64,000 nucleotides of DNA from Epiperipatus broadwayi (taxonomy: Eukaryota; Onychophora; Udeonychophora; Euonychophora; Peripatidae). Of this stretch, positions 26,752 through 35,845 are shown piece after piece. Every line of letters starts with the position of its first letter. The stretch's first letter is position 1. The stretch lies in contig JAQFVV010006215.1 in the NCBI GenBank assembly GCA_028023455.1, forward strand, positions 5,687,230-5,751,229, read 5' to 3'. A model generated the notes under the pieces. It was given only the letters and a program-made list of their open reading frames with translations, made no database searches and was not told the origin of the DNA. Made by a program: the position numbers and the translations under genes.

Positions 26752-27110
26752 AATCATGATATCAATTTTGAAAAAACAAATATTTTAGAAAAAATTGAAC
26801 AATATGACCAGAGATTGCTAAGAGAAGCTATAGAGATTTTTAAAAGGCCCAAGAGTATAAATGAAAGATGTGAATTAAAAAAGATTAACAACATTTGGAA
26901 GAAGCTATTGAAAGAGAAAATAAATTTTAAAACTTCTAAACCAATAGAATTTAAATATGAGGAGAAAGAAAACAATAAAACGATTTTAAATCTCACACGC
27001 ATTCTTATGATTTGAGAAAGAGGATGCTCTGAGGAAGGTACTTGATATTGTACTGAAACGTCAGCATTTAGCTATTTCACTACACGGAATATCCTGCAAA
27101 TAATAATAAT
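26752..27110 (+). pseudogene. 3' end of a Penelope-like element (PLE-C)
   Basis: The + strand encodes the C-terminal tail of a PLE protein just after its GIY-YIG endonuclease: HDINFEKTNILEK, then LLREAIEIFKRPKSINER, then NNIWKKLL, ending at the TGA at 27013. The EAIEI...N block is the conserved end of PLE GIY-YIG domains. The fragment begins inside the endonuclease, so it is strongly 5'-truncated. The noncoding part downstream contains a hammerhead ribozyme 10 bases after the stop and ends before AATAATAATAATATG. Confidence 0.85.
27024..27067 (+). ncRNA. Hammerhead ribozyme, minimal type I, in the PLE-C 3' region
   Basis: Stem I is ATGCT (27024-27028) with AGCAT (27063-27067), a perfect 5 bp. 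Core CTGAGGA is at 27029-27035. Stem II is GGTAC (27037-27041) with GTACT (27050-27054), including one G-U pair and a bulged A before it, around the loop TTGATATT. GAAA is at 27055-27058. Stem III is only the A-U and C-G pairs of AAACGT, with no loop, followed by cleavage after GTC (27062). All invariant core bases are present. Such tiny stem III forms are known from PLEs and are expected to work as dimers. Confidence 0.85.
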
Positions 27111-27618
27111 ATGACATCTTTTATCCATGAAAATATTAGAATATATACCAAACACATTCTATTCTAATATATGTCAATTTCTAAACGCTAAATTAGTCAA
27201 TCTAAAAGCTAAATTAGTCAGTGTAATAAAACAAATATGTATCCAATACTAGCCAAGATCAGATTAATGATTTCACTACCAAATCAGACTTCTCAACTAA
27301 GCCATTGAGTGTAAGCTTGAGAAACTTGTCTTGGAAGTGAAATTTTGGTGGTGAATTTTAAACTTAATTCTGAATAAATTTTATTTAATATATATTAAAG
27401 CACGAATGTTTAAAATAAAACTTTCTATATTATCTTCTGATGCTTAAAGAATTTTTGATTTTGATATTATTGTGCAACATGTAATTACCATTTAAAAAAC
27501 AATTGTAAACAGTTAAAGTCATTAATTTGTTAACCAAGTTATATTAAAACAATAATAATAACTATTTAAATTAATCATATCATTTAAATTATATATATAT
27601 GGCTGTGATTAAATTTAG

Positions 27619-27800
27619 GTCTCTGGAAACCAAACTGATCCCTGTAAATGACCCGAGTGTTGTAGTTCTGATTATTAATTCAAATGTTCACCATGAGCTA
27701 ACTGGTAGTGAATATCCCACTCGTAGAAAGCAATGTGAAGAAGGAGCCAAGATATTAGGCAAAATGAGTTTAAGAGATGCAACTTTTAAAGAATTAAATG
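27619..27800 (+). CDS. Galactokinase exon (GALK1-type), internal exon 1 of 3 in the window
   Basis: Galactokinase phosphorylates galactose to galactose-1-phosphate in the cytosol, the first step of the Leloir pathway. This 182 bp exon encodes 60 full codons: [18 protein letters not shown], then [31 protein letters not shown] and FKELN. It matches the central segment of animal GALK1. The acceptor is AAATTTAG (AG at 27617-27618) and the donor is GTAAAC at 27801. Two bases of the first codon come from the previous exon, outside the window. The last base (G) joins the AT that opens the exon at 50610 to make Asp. The longer open frame starting at the ATG near 27599 is only intron read-through. The N-terminal galactose-binding motif must lie upstream. 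Confidence 0.93.
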
Positions 27801-28381
27801 GTAAACATAGTGTTTTGTATTTATTTTCATTTAGAGTAATTTTTTATTTTATTAATAGTTATCTTTATATGTATACACTCTCTCACATTTTAGTTTCTTT
27901 TTGGGGGAGAAAAAATTTAGAAATTAAAGACTTTATTTGAGAATTTGACATATTAACATTTTATATGTTAAGTTCTAGGCCTCAAAAACAGGTAAGAATA
28001 ATCAGACGATTAAATATTGTGACCAAACAATAACATTTCATCTTTATTGGTGATAGCTTGCCATAGCTTGTCATTTTTTATTCCAATTTATTCTAACATC
28101 CTAGTTTTTGAACTACATAAATTTCAATGAGCATTTAAATTATTAAGATACCATATAGAATTTTTTCTTGTAAATCAAGAGTTTTTTTCAGAAGATTAAT
28201 ACCAGTAGTTAATGATATTAAATAAACTTTAGATTGAAATTAAAATATTCTATTTGGAATATAGAATTAGATAATCAAAAGGTTATCTGGTAAATGGTAG
28301 TTGACAATAAAAAGTGCAAATGACAAAAGTTAATATAATTTAAAAAAAAAGTCTTGATAATTTGAATTGTTTTTTTTTCAT

Positions 28382-28478
28382 ATAGCATCGGCCGGGAGGT
28401 GAACCCGCAACAACCGTCTGCAACCAACTACTTGCTTGTAAGGCGGCTGCGCTAACCTTTTGGCTAACAATGCTTGAC
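28382..28478 (-). mobile_element. Short tRNA-derived SINE with an extended anticodon arm
   Basis: Read on the minus strand: head GCATTGTTAGCC, AGGTTAGCGCAGC, anticodon loop CTTACAA, an extra segment of about 20 bases, then GCGGGTTCACCTCCCGG and CCGATGCTATATG. The acceptor-like GCATTGT/CCGATGC pairing is retained. The insertion distinguishes it from the other copies. Confidence 0.8.
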
Positions 28479-28489
28479 TACTTAACACT

Positions 28490-29255
28490 TTATTATTATG
28501 ACAATGGGTACTAATATAGTTGGCTGTACTATATTCGATTTTCCTTCTAGTTTCTGCTTTTAAACATTGCAAGGAGTTACTGAATCCATATTGGGACAAC
28601 TTGTCAATAAATTGAAAAATTTTGAGAGAAAATTGGATTCTCATAAAATTATGTCATATAAAGGTACAAACTAACTGTAAATTATATATATATATTCGGT
28701 AAATATTTTTATTAATTGTAAATTACACATATTTTTTTTTTTTTTGTAATTTTCTTATTTGTGTTTCAAATTTTTTAAATTTTATTTATCTTTTAAAATG
28801 GACAAAAAAAAGGGTTAACTAAAAATATTGAATTTTAGGAAGTACATTAATGAAACACCTATCCATTGTAAATGATATATTTTTTTATTTTTAAGAAAAT
28901 GTTTCACTTAATCAATACATAGTACAGTAAAAACAATGAACTGAGTTGGTAACCAAAAATTTAAAAAGAACACTAATATGACAAATTGATTTGTTGTTGT
29001 TTTTTGATTATTAGCAACAAACAGAATGAATATCCCAAAGAAAAGTTAGAAAGAAATTCCAGTTCACCAGTTTTATTGCTGAGATAGCATACATGATCCT
29101 GATGAAACTACAGTAATTCAGGGGCATAGCTATCATTTTCAGAATTTGGTTTCAGCCCATGAGTTCAATCATCTTGAGTGTTTAATTAATCATTGGATCA
29201 ACTTACTAATAGTTTAGCTAATGCCTCAATATGGGAAAATCTTTCACTTTTCAAT
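28490..29255. other. AT-rich intron sequence
   Basis: No supported feature apart from A and T runs. Confidence 0.4.
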
Positions 29256-29429
29256 AACAAGTACAAACCATTAAGCATCCCATGATCACATTTCCTTACT
29301 AGCACATTAATTGTTGATAAACAGAGCAAAACTCTCCATACAGTATTGCCACCTGTGCTAAACAGAGTAATCAACGGATGCCAAAAGGCTTGTGCATAAA
29401 ATCCCTATCTAATGCCTACTCATCCAATA

Positions 29430-29471
29430 TCCCCAGACTAGTTTCTGGCTTGTGGCCTTCGTCAGTGAGGA
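29430..29471 (-). ncRNA. Hammerhead ribozyme in Y-b, minus strand copy
   Basis: Stem I is TCCTCA with TGGGGA (six pairs, one G-U). Core CTGACGA appears as TCGTCAG at 29459-29465, GAAA as TTTC at 29442-29445, and the GTC triplet as GAC at 29436-29438. Stem II is GGC/GCC around CACAA with a flanking A-A. Stem III is AC/GT with a two-base loop. All invariant bases are present. It is antisense to galactokinase. Confidence 0.85.
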
Positions 29472-30094
29472 GCTTTGGATCTGAGAGCACTGCATCTAGA
29501 TCTTAGGATCTAATGCAACCCTCTAGCAACCACCTTTTATCTCTACTTAACTACAAAACTATGAGAATGAAATTGAAAACACAAAAAATATTTTCAATCT
29601 AGCTCAATAGCTTATATAGTCATATGGGTCTGAACTCAGTTCAGCACCCATACATTTTGGTGTCTTTGGCTCTTTTACAACCATAGCCACCACTATTCCA
29701 TTAGGCAGGATTGGTGTTAAACCATTAAGCATCCCATGATCACATTTCCTTACTAGCACATTAATTGTTGATAAACAGAGCAAAACTCTCCATACAGTAT
29801 TGCCACCTGTGCTAAACAGAGTAATCAATGGATGCCAGAAGGCTTGTGCATAAAATTCCTATCTAATGCCTATGGTGGCTATGGTTGTAAAAGAGCCAAA
29901 GACACCAAAATGTATGGGTGCTGAACTGAGTTCAGACCCATATGACTATATAAGCTATTGAGCTTAGATTGAAAATATTTTTTGTGTTTTCAATTTCATT
30001 CTCATAGTTTTGTAGTTAAGTAGAGATAAAAGGTGGTTGCTAGAGGGTTGCATTAGATCCTAAGATCTAGATGCAGTGCTCTCAGATCCAAAGC

Positions 30095-30136
30095 TCCTCA
30101 CTGACGAAGGCCACAAGCCAGAAACTAGTCTGGGGA
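30095..30136 (+). ncRNA. Hammerhead ribozyme in Y-b, plus strand copy
   Basis: Identical in design to its inverted partner: TCCTCA 30095-30100, CTGACGA 30101-30107, stem II GGCC...GCC, GAAA 30121-30124, GTC 30128-30130 (cleavage after C), TGGGGA 30131-30136. It is sense with respect to the galactokinase pre-mRNA, inside the 22.8 kb intron. Confidence 0.85.
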
Positions 30137-31335
30137 TATTGGATGAGTAGGCATTAGATAGGGATTTTATGCACAAGCCTTCTGGCATCCATTGATTACT
30201 CTGTTTAGCACAGGTGGCAATACTGTATGGAGAGTTTTGCTCTGTTTAACAAGTACAAACATATTTATTTTGAGATTTCTTTGTAAAAACCTTAAAAAAA
30301 TAATTTCACATTACAGAAAAATGCGATATTTTTCAATGATTTAATTAAGAATAACACCTGTTCAATTTTTACAAACTATTTATGTTTTTAGATTATTTTA
30401 TGAAAAAATTATTACAAAAAACTATTTTGATTAAATACAGAGAAATGTTGTAAAAGTACAAATCTATGTTTTATTCTTGACATATTTATTTTTGGATTAT
30501 TTTATTTATATCTTTAAATATATGTCAATGACAAAAGTACACTGAATCTTCAATTTATCAATTAGTTATCCTAGTATGACTTCAGTAACTCCATGCAGAA
30601 ATTAAACAGAAAATGGAATATAGTATGCTGACTACATTTATACCTGACAATGCAAAAGAATGATTATATTTATATGTTGAGCATTTCATCATCTAATACG
30701 AGTATTGAATGTCTTTAGAAAAATTTACTTTATTTAAATATTCCAAATACATTCAACTGTTAGTAACAGTGCAGGGCCGGCGGAAGCGGGCATGCGGCAT
30801 GCGGGCGCTGGCAGAAGGAGGCGCCATCACTGAGAGATTAGCATCTGAAAAAGAAGGCGTCATCCCTGAGAAATTAAAACTCTACTAACAAAAATACTCA
30901 CATTTGAAGAATATTATTCTCAAATGTTTATTTACAAAAATTATTGAGAGTAGATTATTGAAAATCATATGAAGTCATATTATATCTTATTAAATGACAC
31001 ACACAAGCAGGCCTGCACACAAGCTCTGCTTAATATTAAAAATATAATACAATCAAATCTATTATTTATCATGAACAATAAACTAAACATAAAGTTTATT
31101 ATATTACAAATTTCATATTGTAATGTTTATATATATATATAGTACTGCTTATAGTAAACTATAAGTAACTTTCTGCTAGCAAATATATAAATAAACACAC
31201 ACTAAAAGTATTATAAATTAGAACTTATGTATGTATATGCGTATATATATATTAGATCATGTTTGTTAAAAACAGACAGTGACGCAAATAATAAATATGA
31301 AATTTAAAAAAAAAAAAAAATCTAAATTTGCCGTG

Positions 31336-31390
31336 TTAAATTATATATTATTTCATACAAACCGTTTGTATGAAATAATATATAATTTAA
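31336..31390. repeat. Perfect 27 bp-arm palindrome
   Basis: Arms TTAAATTATATATTATTTCA...CAAAC and the exact complement flank a single C. It would extrude as a hairpin with a one-base spacer. It lies inside the MITE. Confidence 0.9.
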
Positions 31391-31401
31391 CAATCAATTT
31401 T

Positions 31402-31429
31402 ATGCTATTTTTGATATCAAAAATAGCAT
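31402..31429. repeat. Perfect 28 bp palindrome
   Basis: ATGCTATTTTTGAT is followed directly by its reverse complement, with no spacer. It lies 11 bp after the larger palindrome. Confidence 0.9.
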
Positions 31430-31589
31430 TACATCGTGCATTCTTTCTAAAAATCATGACTTTTTTAAAATGCCACGGGACACGGTCGGGTCACCTTAGT
31501 AAACATACATATTGACAGGGGCACCAAAATCAAATTTGCATGCGGGCGCCTAGTACCCAGCGCCGGCGCTGACAGTACACAGGTTAGTA

Positions 31590-31640
31590 TATGCACAATG
31601 TTTCGAGAGGTATTATTCTCCTCTCTTCTTCAGGTGTTGT
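31590..31640 (-). ncRNA. Hammerhead ribozyme-like motif in PLE-D, left arm
   Basis: Core CTGAAGA (complement TCTTCAG at 31627-31633), then a strong six-pair stem II GAGAGG/CCTCTC (31620-31625 with 31605-31610) around a nine-base loop, then GAAA (31601-31604). The next bases are CATTGTGC. The expected pairing and triplet would be C..GTT, as preserved in the right arm (GAAATGTTGTG), so one change appears to have damaged the triplet here. CAC/GTG gives a short stem I. Probably weak or inactive now. Confidence 0.65.
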
Positions 31641-31654
31641 TGGCCTGACTAGTG

Positions 31655-31746
31655 ACAGTACTAGCATAGGAATCAAACCTGTACCCTTATATTCTTGAGT
31701 ATTGAGTTTTTAGGTAACACTCTAACCAACAGAGCCACCCAGCCAA
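31655..31746 (-). promoter_or_regulatory. tRNA-like Pol III promoter module upstream of the PLE-D hammerhead
   Basis: On the minus strand TGGCTGGGTGGCTCTGTTGG contains an A box (TGGCTCTGTTGG, 31726-31737) followed by TTAGAGTG, and 46 bases later the B box GGTTTGATTCC (31669-31679). The ribozyme core starts about 36 bases after the B box. The right arm at about 32785-32850 keeps TTGTTAGAGTGTTACC but has lost the B box. An internal Pol III promoter here would drive transcription through the ribozyme. That is inference from sequence only. Confidence 0.6.
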
Positions 31747-31779
31747 AGGCAACAGTCAGTAAAAATTTCATATACTTAT

Positions 31780-32075
31780 CTATGAGGTTCCTCCTGATTT
31801 CTACATTTTTTTCTAAGAGTAAAATTAATTAGTAGTTTCCATAGATTATGTGTAGTCACACTAGATTGACTTATGGGATTGTCTGCCATTGTCCTGTGAG
31901 CTTCTTCTTTAAATGTACCTCTTTATACCTTTTCTTTTTTATCCAATATTTTTGTATTTTCCCAACTAAACATATATTTATTAGTATGACTGGTCTCACC
32001 AATATACATTCTTCCATATTTGCATGGTGTTTTATAAGTGCAGTTTTTTCTTTTCAGCATTTCAAGTTTAGGCTT
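31780..32075 (-). pseudogene. PLE-D GIY-YIG endonuclease fragment, left copy
   Basis: Minus-strand translation gives CKYGRMYIGETSHT, the YIG half of a GIY-YIG nuclease preceded by a PC motif, then NKYMFSWENTKILD, a stop within KEKV, then the conserved end with NPISQSSVTTHNLW and RKKCRNQ before a TAG at 31780-31782. The MYIGET core is intact, but one stop and the missing 5' part make it a pseudogene. Confidence 0.8.
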
Positions 32076-32544
32076 TATAGATGTTAGAAATTCCTCATAG
32101 GGTGGTATAGCTCTGGAAAGCTGTTCTGTTGTTATACTGTTTGCAGATTTTCCTTAATTTGTCTGCTATTTTTGGTATTGTTTTTTTTTTTTGATCATTC
32201 TTTTTGTGTCTATTTAAGGTTTTCTTAATAACACCTGATGGATAACCATTTTTCATAAGTTTGTTTTATATAGATCTTTTCTTTTTTTAAATTGTTGGTT
32301 TCTGAACAAACTTTTTTTACTCTGTTCCATGGTGATTTAAAAAAAAAAAGATCTATATAGAACAAACTCTTATGAAAAATGATTATCTATCAGCTGTTAT
32401 TAAGAAAACCTTAAATACACAACAAAAAGAGCCAACAAAAGAAAAAAACTGTTATTGGTACTGTAGTTTACCCATATATACCTAAAATAGCAGACAAATT
32501 AAGAAAAATCTAACACAAACTGGTAGCAGACCATATATGTACCA

Positions 32545-32751
32545 TTGAAGATATATTCAATTGGGAAAATACAAAAATTATTGGATAGAGAAGAAAATGT
32601 ACAAAGAAGAAAATTTAAAGAAGCTGCTCACATGATAATGGAAAATAATCCTATAAGTCAACCTAGTGTGACTATACATAATGTATGGAAACCACTAATC
32701 AACTTTGCTCTTAGGAAAAAATGCAGAAATCAGGTGGAATCTCATAGATAA
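32545..32751 (+). pseudogene. PLE-D GIY-YIG C-terminal fragment, right copy
   Basis: The + strand frame contains REENVQRRKFKEAAHMI, NNPISQPSVTIHNVW and LRKKCRNQ, closely matching the left-arm copy. The YIG part upstream is degraded. It ends at the same stop position as the left arm. Confidence 0.8.
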
Positions 32752-33010
32752 GTATATGAAATTTCTACTGACTGTTTCCTTTGGCAGGATGACTCGCTTT
32801 GTTAGAGTGTTACCTTAAAATTCAATACTCAAGCATCTATTCCCATGCTAGTATTGTCACTGGTCAGAGCAATACCCGAAGAAAAGAGAATAATACACCT
32901 TGAAATGTTGTGCATATTACTAACAGTTGAATGTATTTGGAGTATTTAAATAAATTTAAATATTTTTTAAAGACATTCAATAATTAATTTTATATGATGG
33001 ATATAATCCA

Positions 33011-34138
33011 ATATAAAATACAACTAAAACACCATCATCACATCACAAACCTTCAGGAAAACATAATAATGATTCATTACTGATAATATGCTATTGTTAT
33101 ATGAGTTAAAATGCGAAGTAATATGTGATTTAATTTTATGAATCTTTGATTGCTTTGCAAAATTTGGACTTTGCTACATCTTCACCTGAAAAATATTTAG
33201 TTTTAAACCAATATTAAGTATTCAATGCTGCATGCTGTTTAAGTAGAATGGCTTATTCATAGCTAAACTTTCCAGGATTGATTATTGGCTGAATAACAAA
33301 AATAAAAATCGATATTGTCAATTAAGTGGAACAATCGTAGTCATATTACCATTAGCCGTGCTCAAATATCATGTTTACGGGCTGAAACCTTCCCATTATT
33401 TATTTATTGTGTTTAATTTATAATAATAATAAAATATATTATTTATTATTATATATGAAAAATAATGTATATAACTTTGATTAAATGTCAGCACCAGTAT
33501 TTTATATACTATTTTTTAAAACAAAAAATGAAATCTGTTAAATATATTTTTTCATTATCTTTTAAAAAGTTAGTAATATATATGTACCGTATTTATATAT
33601 TATTAATTTTTGGAAAATAGTAAATAATGAAAAAGTACCTATTATTATGTGATAAGATCCAAAGTTTCTATACTCAGACTATTTGTTCAGAAACAGTCCA
33701 ATTATATTTCCATCTGCTTTGTATGCTTTAGAAAGAGAGACAAGGAGAAAGATAAAGATCTCAAATCATGATAAATCAGACTTAACTTGATGATTTTGTT
33801 TTCCAGTGATGGATCAGGTTTAATCTAACTCAAGACATGTTTATTTTTAATTTTCATTGTATATATTAATTTATAAATTTTCTGCAACATTACACCTTCA
33901 AAAATTATTTAATCTCCCTTATTATTCTCTCCAGGCAATTGCTCTGATTTTTTATTAATATTTTTATACCATTTTATTGAATTGAAGAACTGGACTGCAA
34001 TTATTCATCTTTCTTGTGTTTATTAAAAAGGTAATCATGTGATGTTAAAGTAATAAATATTTTAATGTAAAATGAGTTCTTTAGAGTCGATATTTATAGA
34101 TTAGCTATAAATAAAAGATAATCCAAGTAGACTTTCTT
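33011..34138. other. AT-rich intron sequence
   Basis: No coding or repeat boundary I can support. Confidence 0.4.
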
Positions 34139-34917
34139 AAAACAGTGACAAAATCTCCATACAGTAGTGACGCCCAGTGCAAGCCACAGTACTGAACTTA
34201 TGCAAGGTTGTACATAAAATCTCTATCTAGTGCTTACTTATCCAATATTCCCAGACTAGGTTCTAGCTTGTGGCTTTCTTTGTTGAGGAGCCTTGGATCT
34301 AAAAGCATTGTACCTAGATCTTAGGTTCTGATGCAACCCTCCAGTATCTTTTTAGTTAATGATAAAACTATGATAAAATAAAAACAGATGTTTTCAATCC
34401 AAGCTCATTTGCTTGTATAGTCATATAGATCTGAACTCAACTCAGTATCTATACATGTTGGTATCTTTGGTTCAGCAATCACCATCAACACATGGATAGG
34501 AAAGATATTAAACCACTAAATATCATATGAGTACCATTTTCTATGTTTACATAGGCTGTTAAAACAGTGACAAACTCCAATACAGCAATGCCATCCAATA
34601 CAAGCCACAGTAATCAATGGATACAAGAAGGTTTGTGAATAAAATCCCTACCTAGTGCCTACTCATCTAATATCCTCAGACTAGGTATAGTACTCTCAGA
34701 TCCAAGACTCATCACTGATGAAAGCCACAAGCTTAGAAATTAATCTGGAAGATATTAAGCAGTAGGCACTAAGCAGCATTTTATGCTCAAATCTTCTTGC
34801 ATCCATTGATTCATATGGTTTGCACTGGGTGGCACTACTGTATGAAAAGTATGTCTACTGTTTTAACAGCTTATGCAAGCATAGGAGATGGTGATTATGT
34901 GATTTTTAGTGATTTAA
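34139..34917. mobile_element. Family Y tandem-plus-inverted copy (Y-c)
   Basis: The same layout as Y-b: one unit (start like AACAGTGACAAAATCTCC at 34143), a second unit restarting near 34562, then a flip at about 34687 into an inverted partial copy ending GTGATTTTTAGTGATTTAACAG. It is more diverged. Both hammerhead copies are damaged: the first has lost CTGA (CAACAAA), and the inverted one at about 34710-34752 keeps CTGATGA and GAAA but has ATC for GTC. It directly abuts the broken 3' side of PLE-A, whose reading frame runs into it. Confidence 0.8.
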
Positions 34918-35742
34918 CAGTTTTGATCAACAAAATCTTAGCTTTACCAAAATTTATAGTGTGGCCTGTATCATTTTCATGGACATACAAAGTAGAACTA
35001 AGATATATATTTTTAACTCTACTTTTATGAACCTTTGTTCTTTCATTTAAACTCAAACTACTCTGACCTATGGAGACCTTACAAAAACAAGGGATAAAAT
35101 ACACTACACCAGGAATAGTCCTCCTATCAAAAATTTCCTTTGCATTATTTAATAAATTATTCAAAATAATACTCCTTTTCCAAGCAATTTTATTATTTCC
35201 AAACAAATTGTTATTCTTACATACAATTTTATAAGAAGATAATTTAAATGGCAAAGAAATAAAATCATATTTTTCTTTATCCTTTACATCCTTACAAATA
35301 TTACTATTAAATAAAATACTTTTAACAAATTTATCAGAATAGCCAACACTCAAATAATCTTTATAGAATTGACCTTTCTGACACAAAGTGACACCACTAG
35401 AATTATTTAATTTTTTATTCCTATAACAATAATTCTTTAAAGCAGCTACTTTATGATATACAGATACTGATAGATATCATATTTAATTATAGTCCTTAAT
35501 TCTCTACTTTTAACAAAATGACTGCATGGTAAACAATTAGTCTCTACATTTCTAATCACCAAAAGATCTAAAAATTTTAACTTAACAAAATCTAACCCTC
35601 CTCCTTCTAACACATATCTTATAGAAGGATCAAAACAATTAAACTCATTTACAAATTCCTTCAATTTATCATTCTCAACTACAAATAAACAATCATCTAC
35701 ATATCTAACAAATAACTTCGAAATATAAACAATTCTTTTTAA
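34918..35742 (-). pseudogene. PLE-A, C-terminal half: reverse transcriptase palm to GIY-YIG
   Basis: Read on the minus strand, this part gives LKRIVYISKLFVRYVDDCLF with the catalytic YVDD of the reverse transcriptase, then the thumb-linker region, then GVVYFIPC and a degenerate GIY-YIG core VSIGQS (the Tyr of YIG has become Ser), ending HENDTGHTINFGKAKILLI where family Y sequence begins. Frameshifts occur near 35440. The residues just before LKRIV in the same frame (VIYDSYFDY) are supplied by the inserted family X element. The N-terminal half continues at 41364-42320. Confidence 0.88.
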
Positions 35743-35845
35743 ATAGTCAAAATAAGAGTCATAGATCACATGACCCTATCTCTTAAGCTTGTAAGTTATA
35801 AACAATGAGGATTGCCAATTCCTCTACAAGATTTGTGATAAATAC

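Larger units (their letters stand above)
29269..30247. mobile_element. Family Y hammerhead element, young tandem-plus-inverted copy (Y-b)
   Basis: A 979 bp insertion flanked by a perfect 13 bp target-site duplication, AACAAGTACAAAC (29256-29268 and 30248-30260). The unit starts CATTAAGCATCCC at 29269 and restarts at 29723, giving a 454 bp unit. After about 150 bp of the second unit the sequence flips at about 29874 into an inverted copy running to 30247. The inverted arms (about 29325-29697 and 29874-30247) are almost identical. Each arm carries a hammerhead, in opposite orientation. There is no coding capacity. I infer a PLE-mobilised retrozyme-like element; the structure fits reverse transcription of a greater-than-unit RNA with an inversion at the 5' end. 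Confidence 0.85.
30773..31570. mobile_element. Non-autonomous hAT-like MITE with GC-rich ends
   Basis: The ends are imperfect inverted repeats: CAGGGCCGGCGGAAGCGGG at the left and CCCAGCGCCGGCGCTG at the right; a near match of the GCGGGCG(C) motif with flanking CATGC occurs at both ends. Flanks ACAGTGC and ACAGTAC look like a 7-8 bp target-site duplication with one change. CAGGGCCGG-type ends are common in hAT elements. It has no transposase. Two perfect palindromes lie inside. It inserted into PLE-D after the palindrome formed. Confidence 0.65.
30690..33010. mobile_element. Palindromic Penelope-like element (PLE-D), split by a MITE
   Basis: Two 5'-truncated copies of one PLE are joined head to head at about 32337. 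The left copy (minus) runs from 32335 to 30690 and the right copy (plus) from about 32340 to 33010. Each contains the C-terminal GIY-YIG coding part, a tRNA-like module and a hammerhead or its relic, then a tail like AACAGTTGAATGTATTTGGA. A GC-rich-ended MITE interrupts the left arm (30773-31570). Outside it the arm resumes exactly (CATTCAACTGTTAGTA before, TATGCAC after). The arms differ by many substitutions, so this is older than Y-b. Confidence 0.8.

Noticed and set aside
27599-27618. ATG start of the galactokinase frame
   Set aside because: Galactokinase homology starts after the AG at 27617-27618; the ATG is in an intronic AT repeat.
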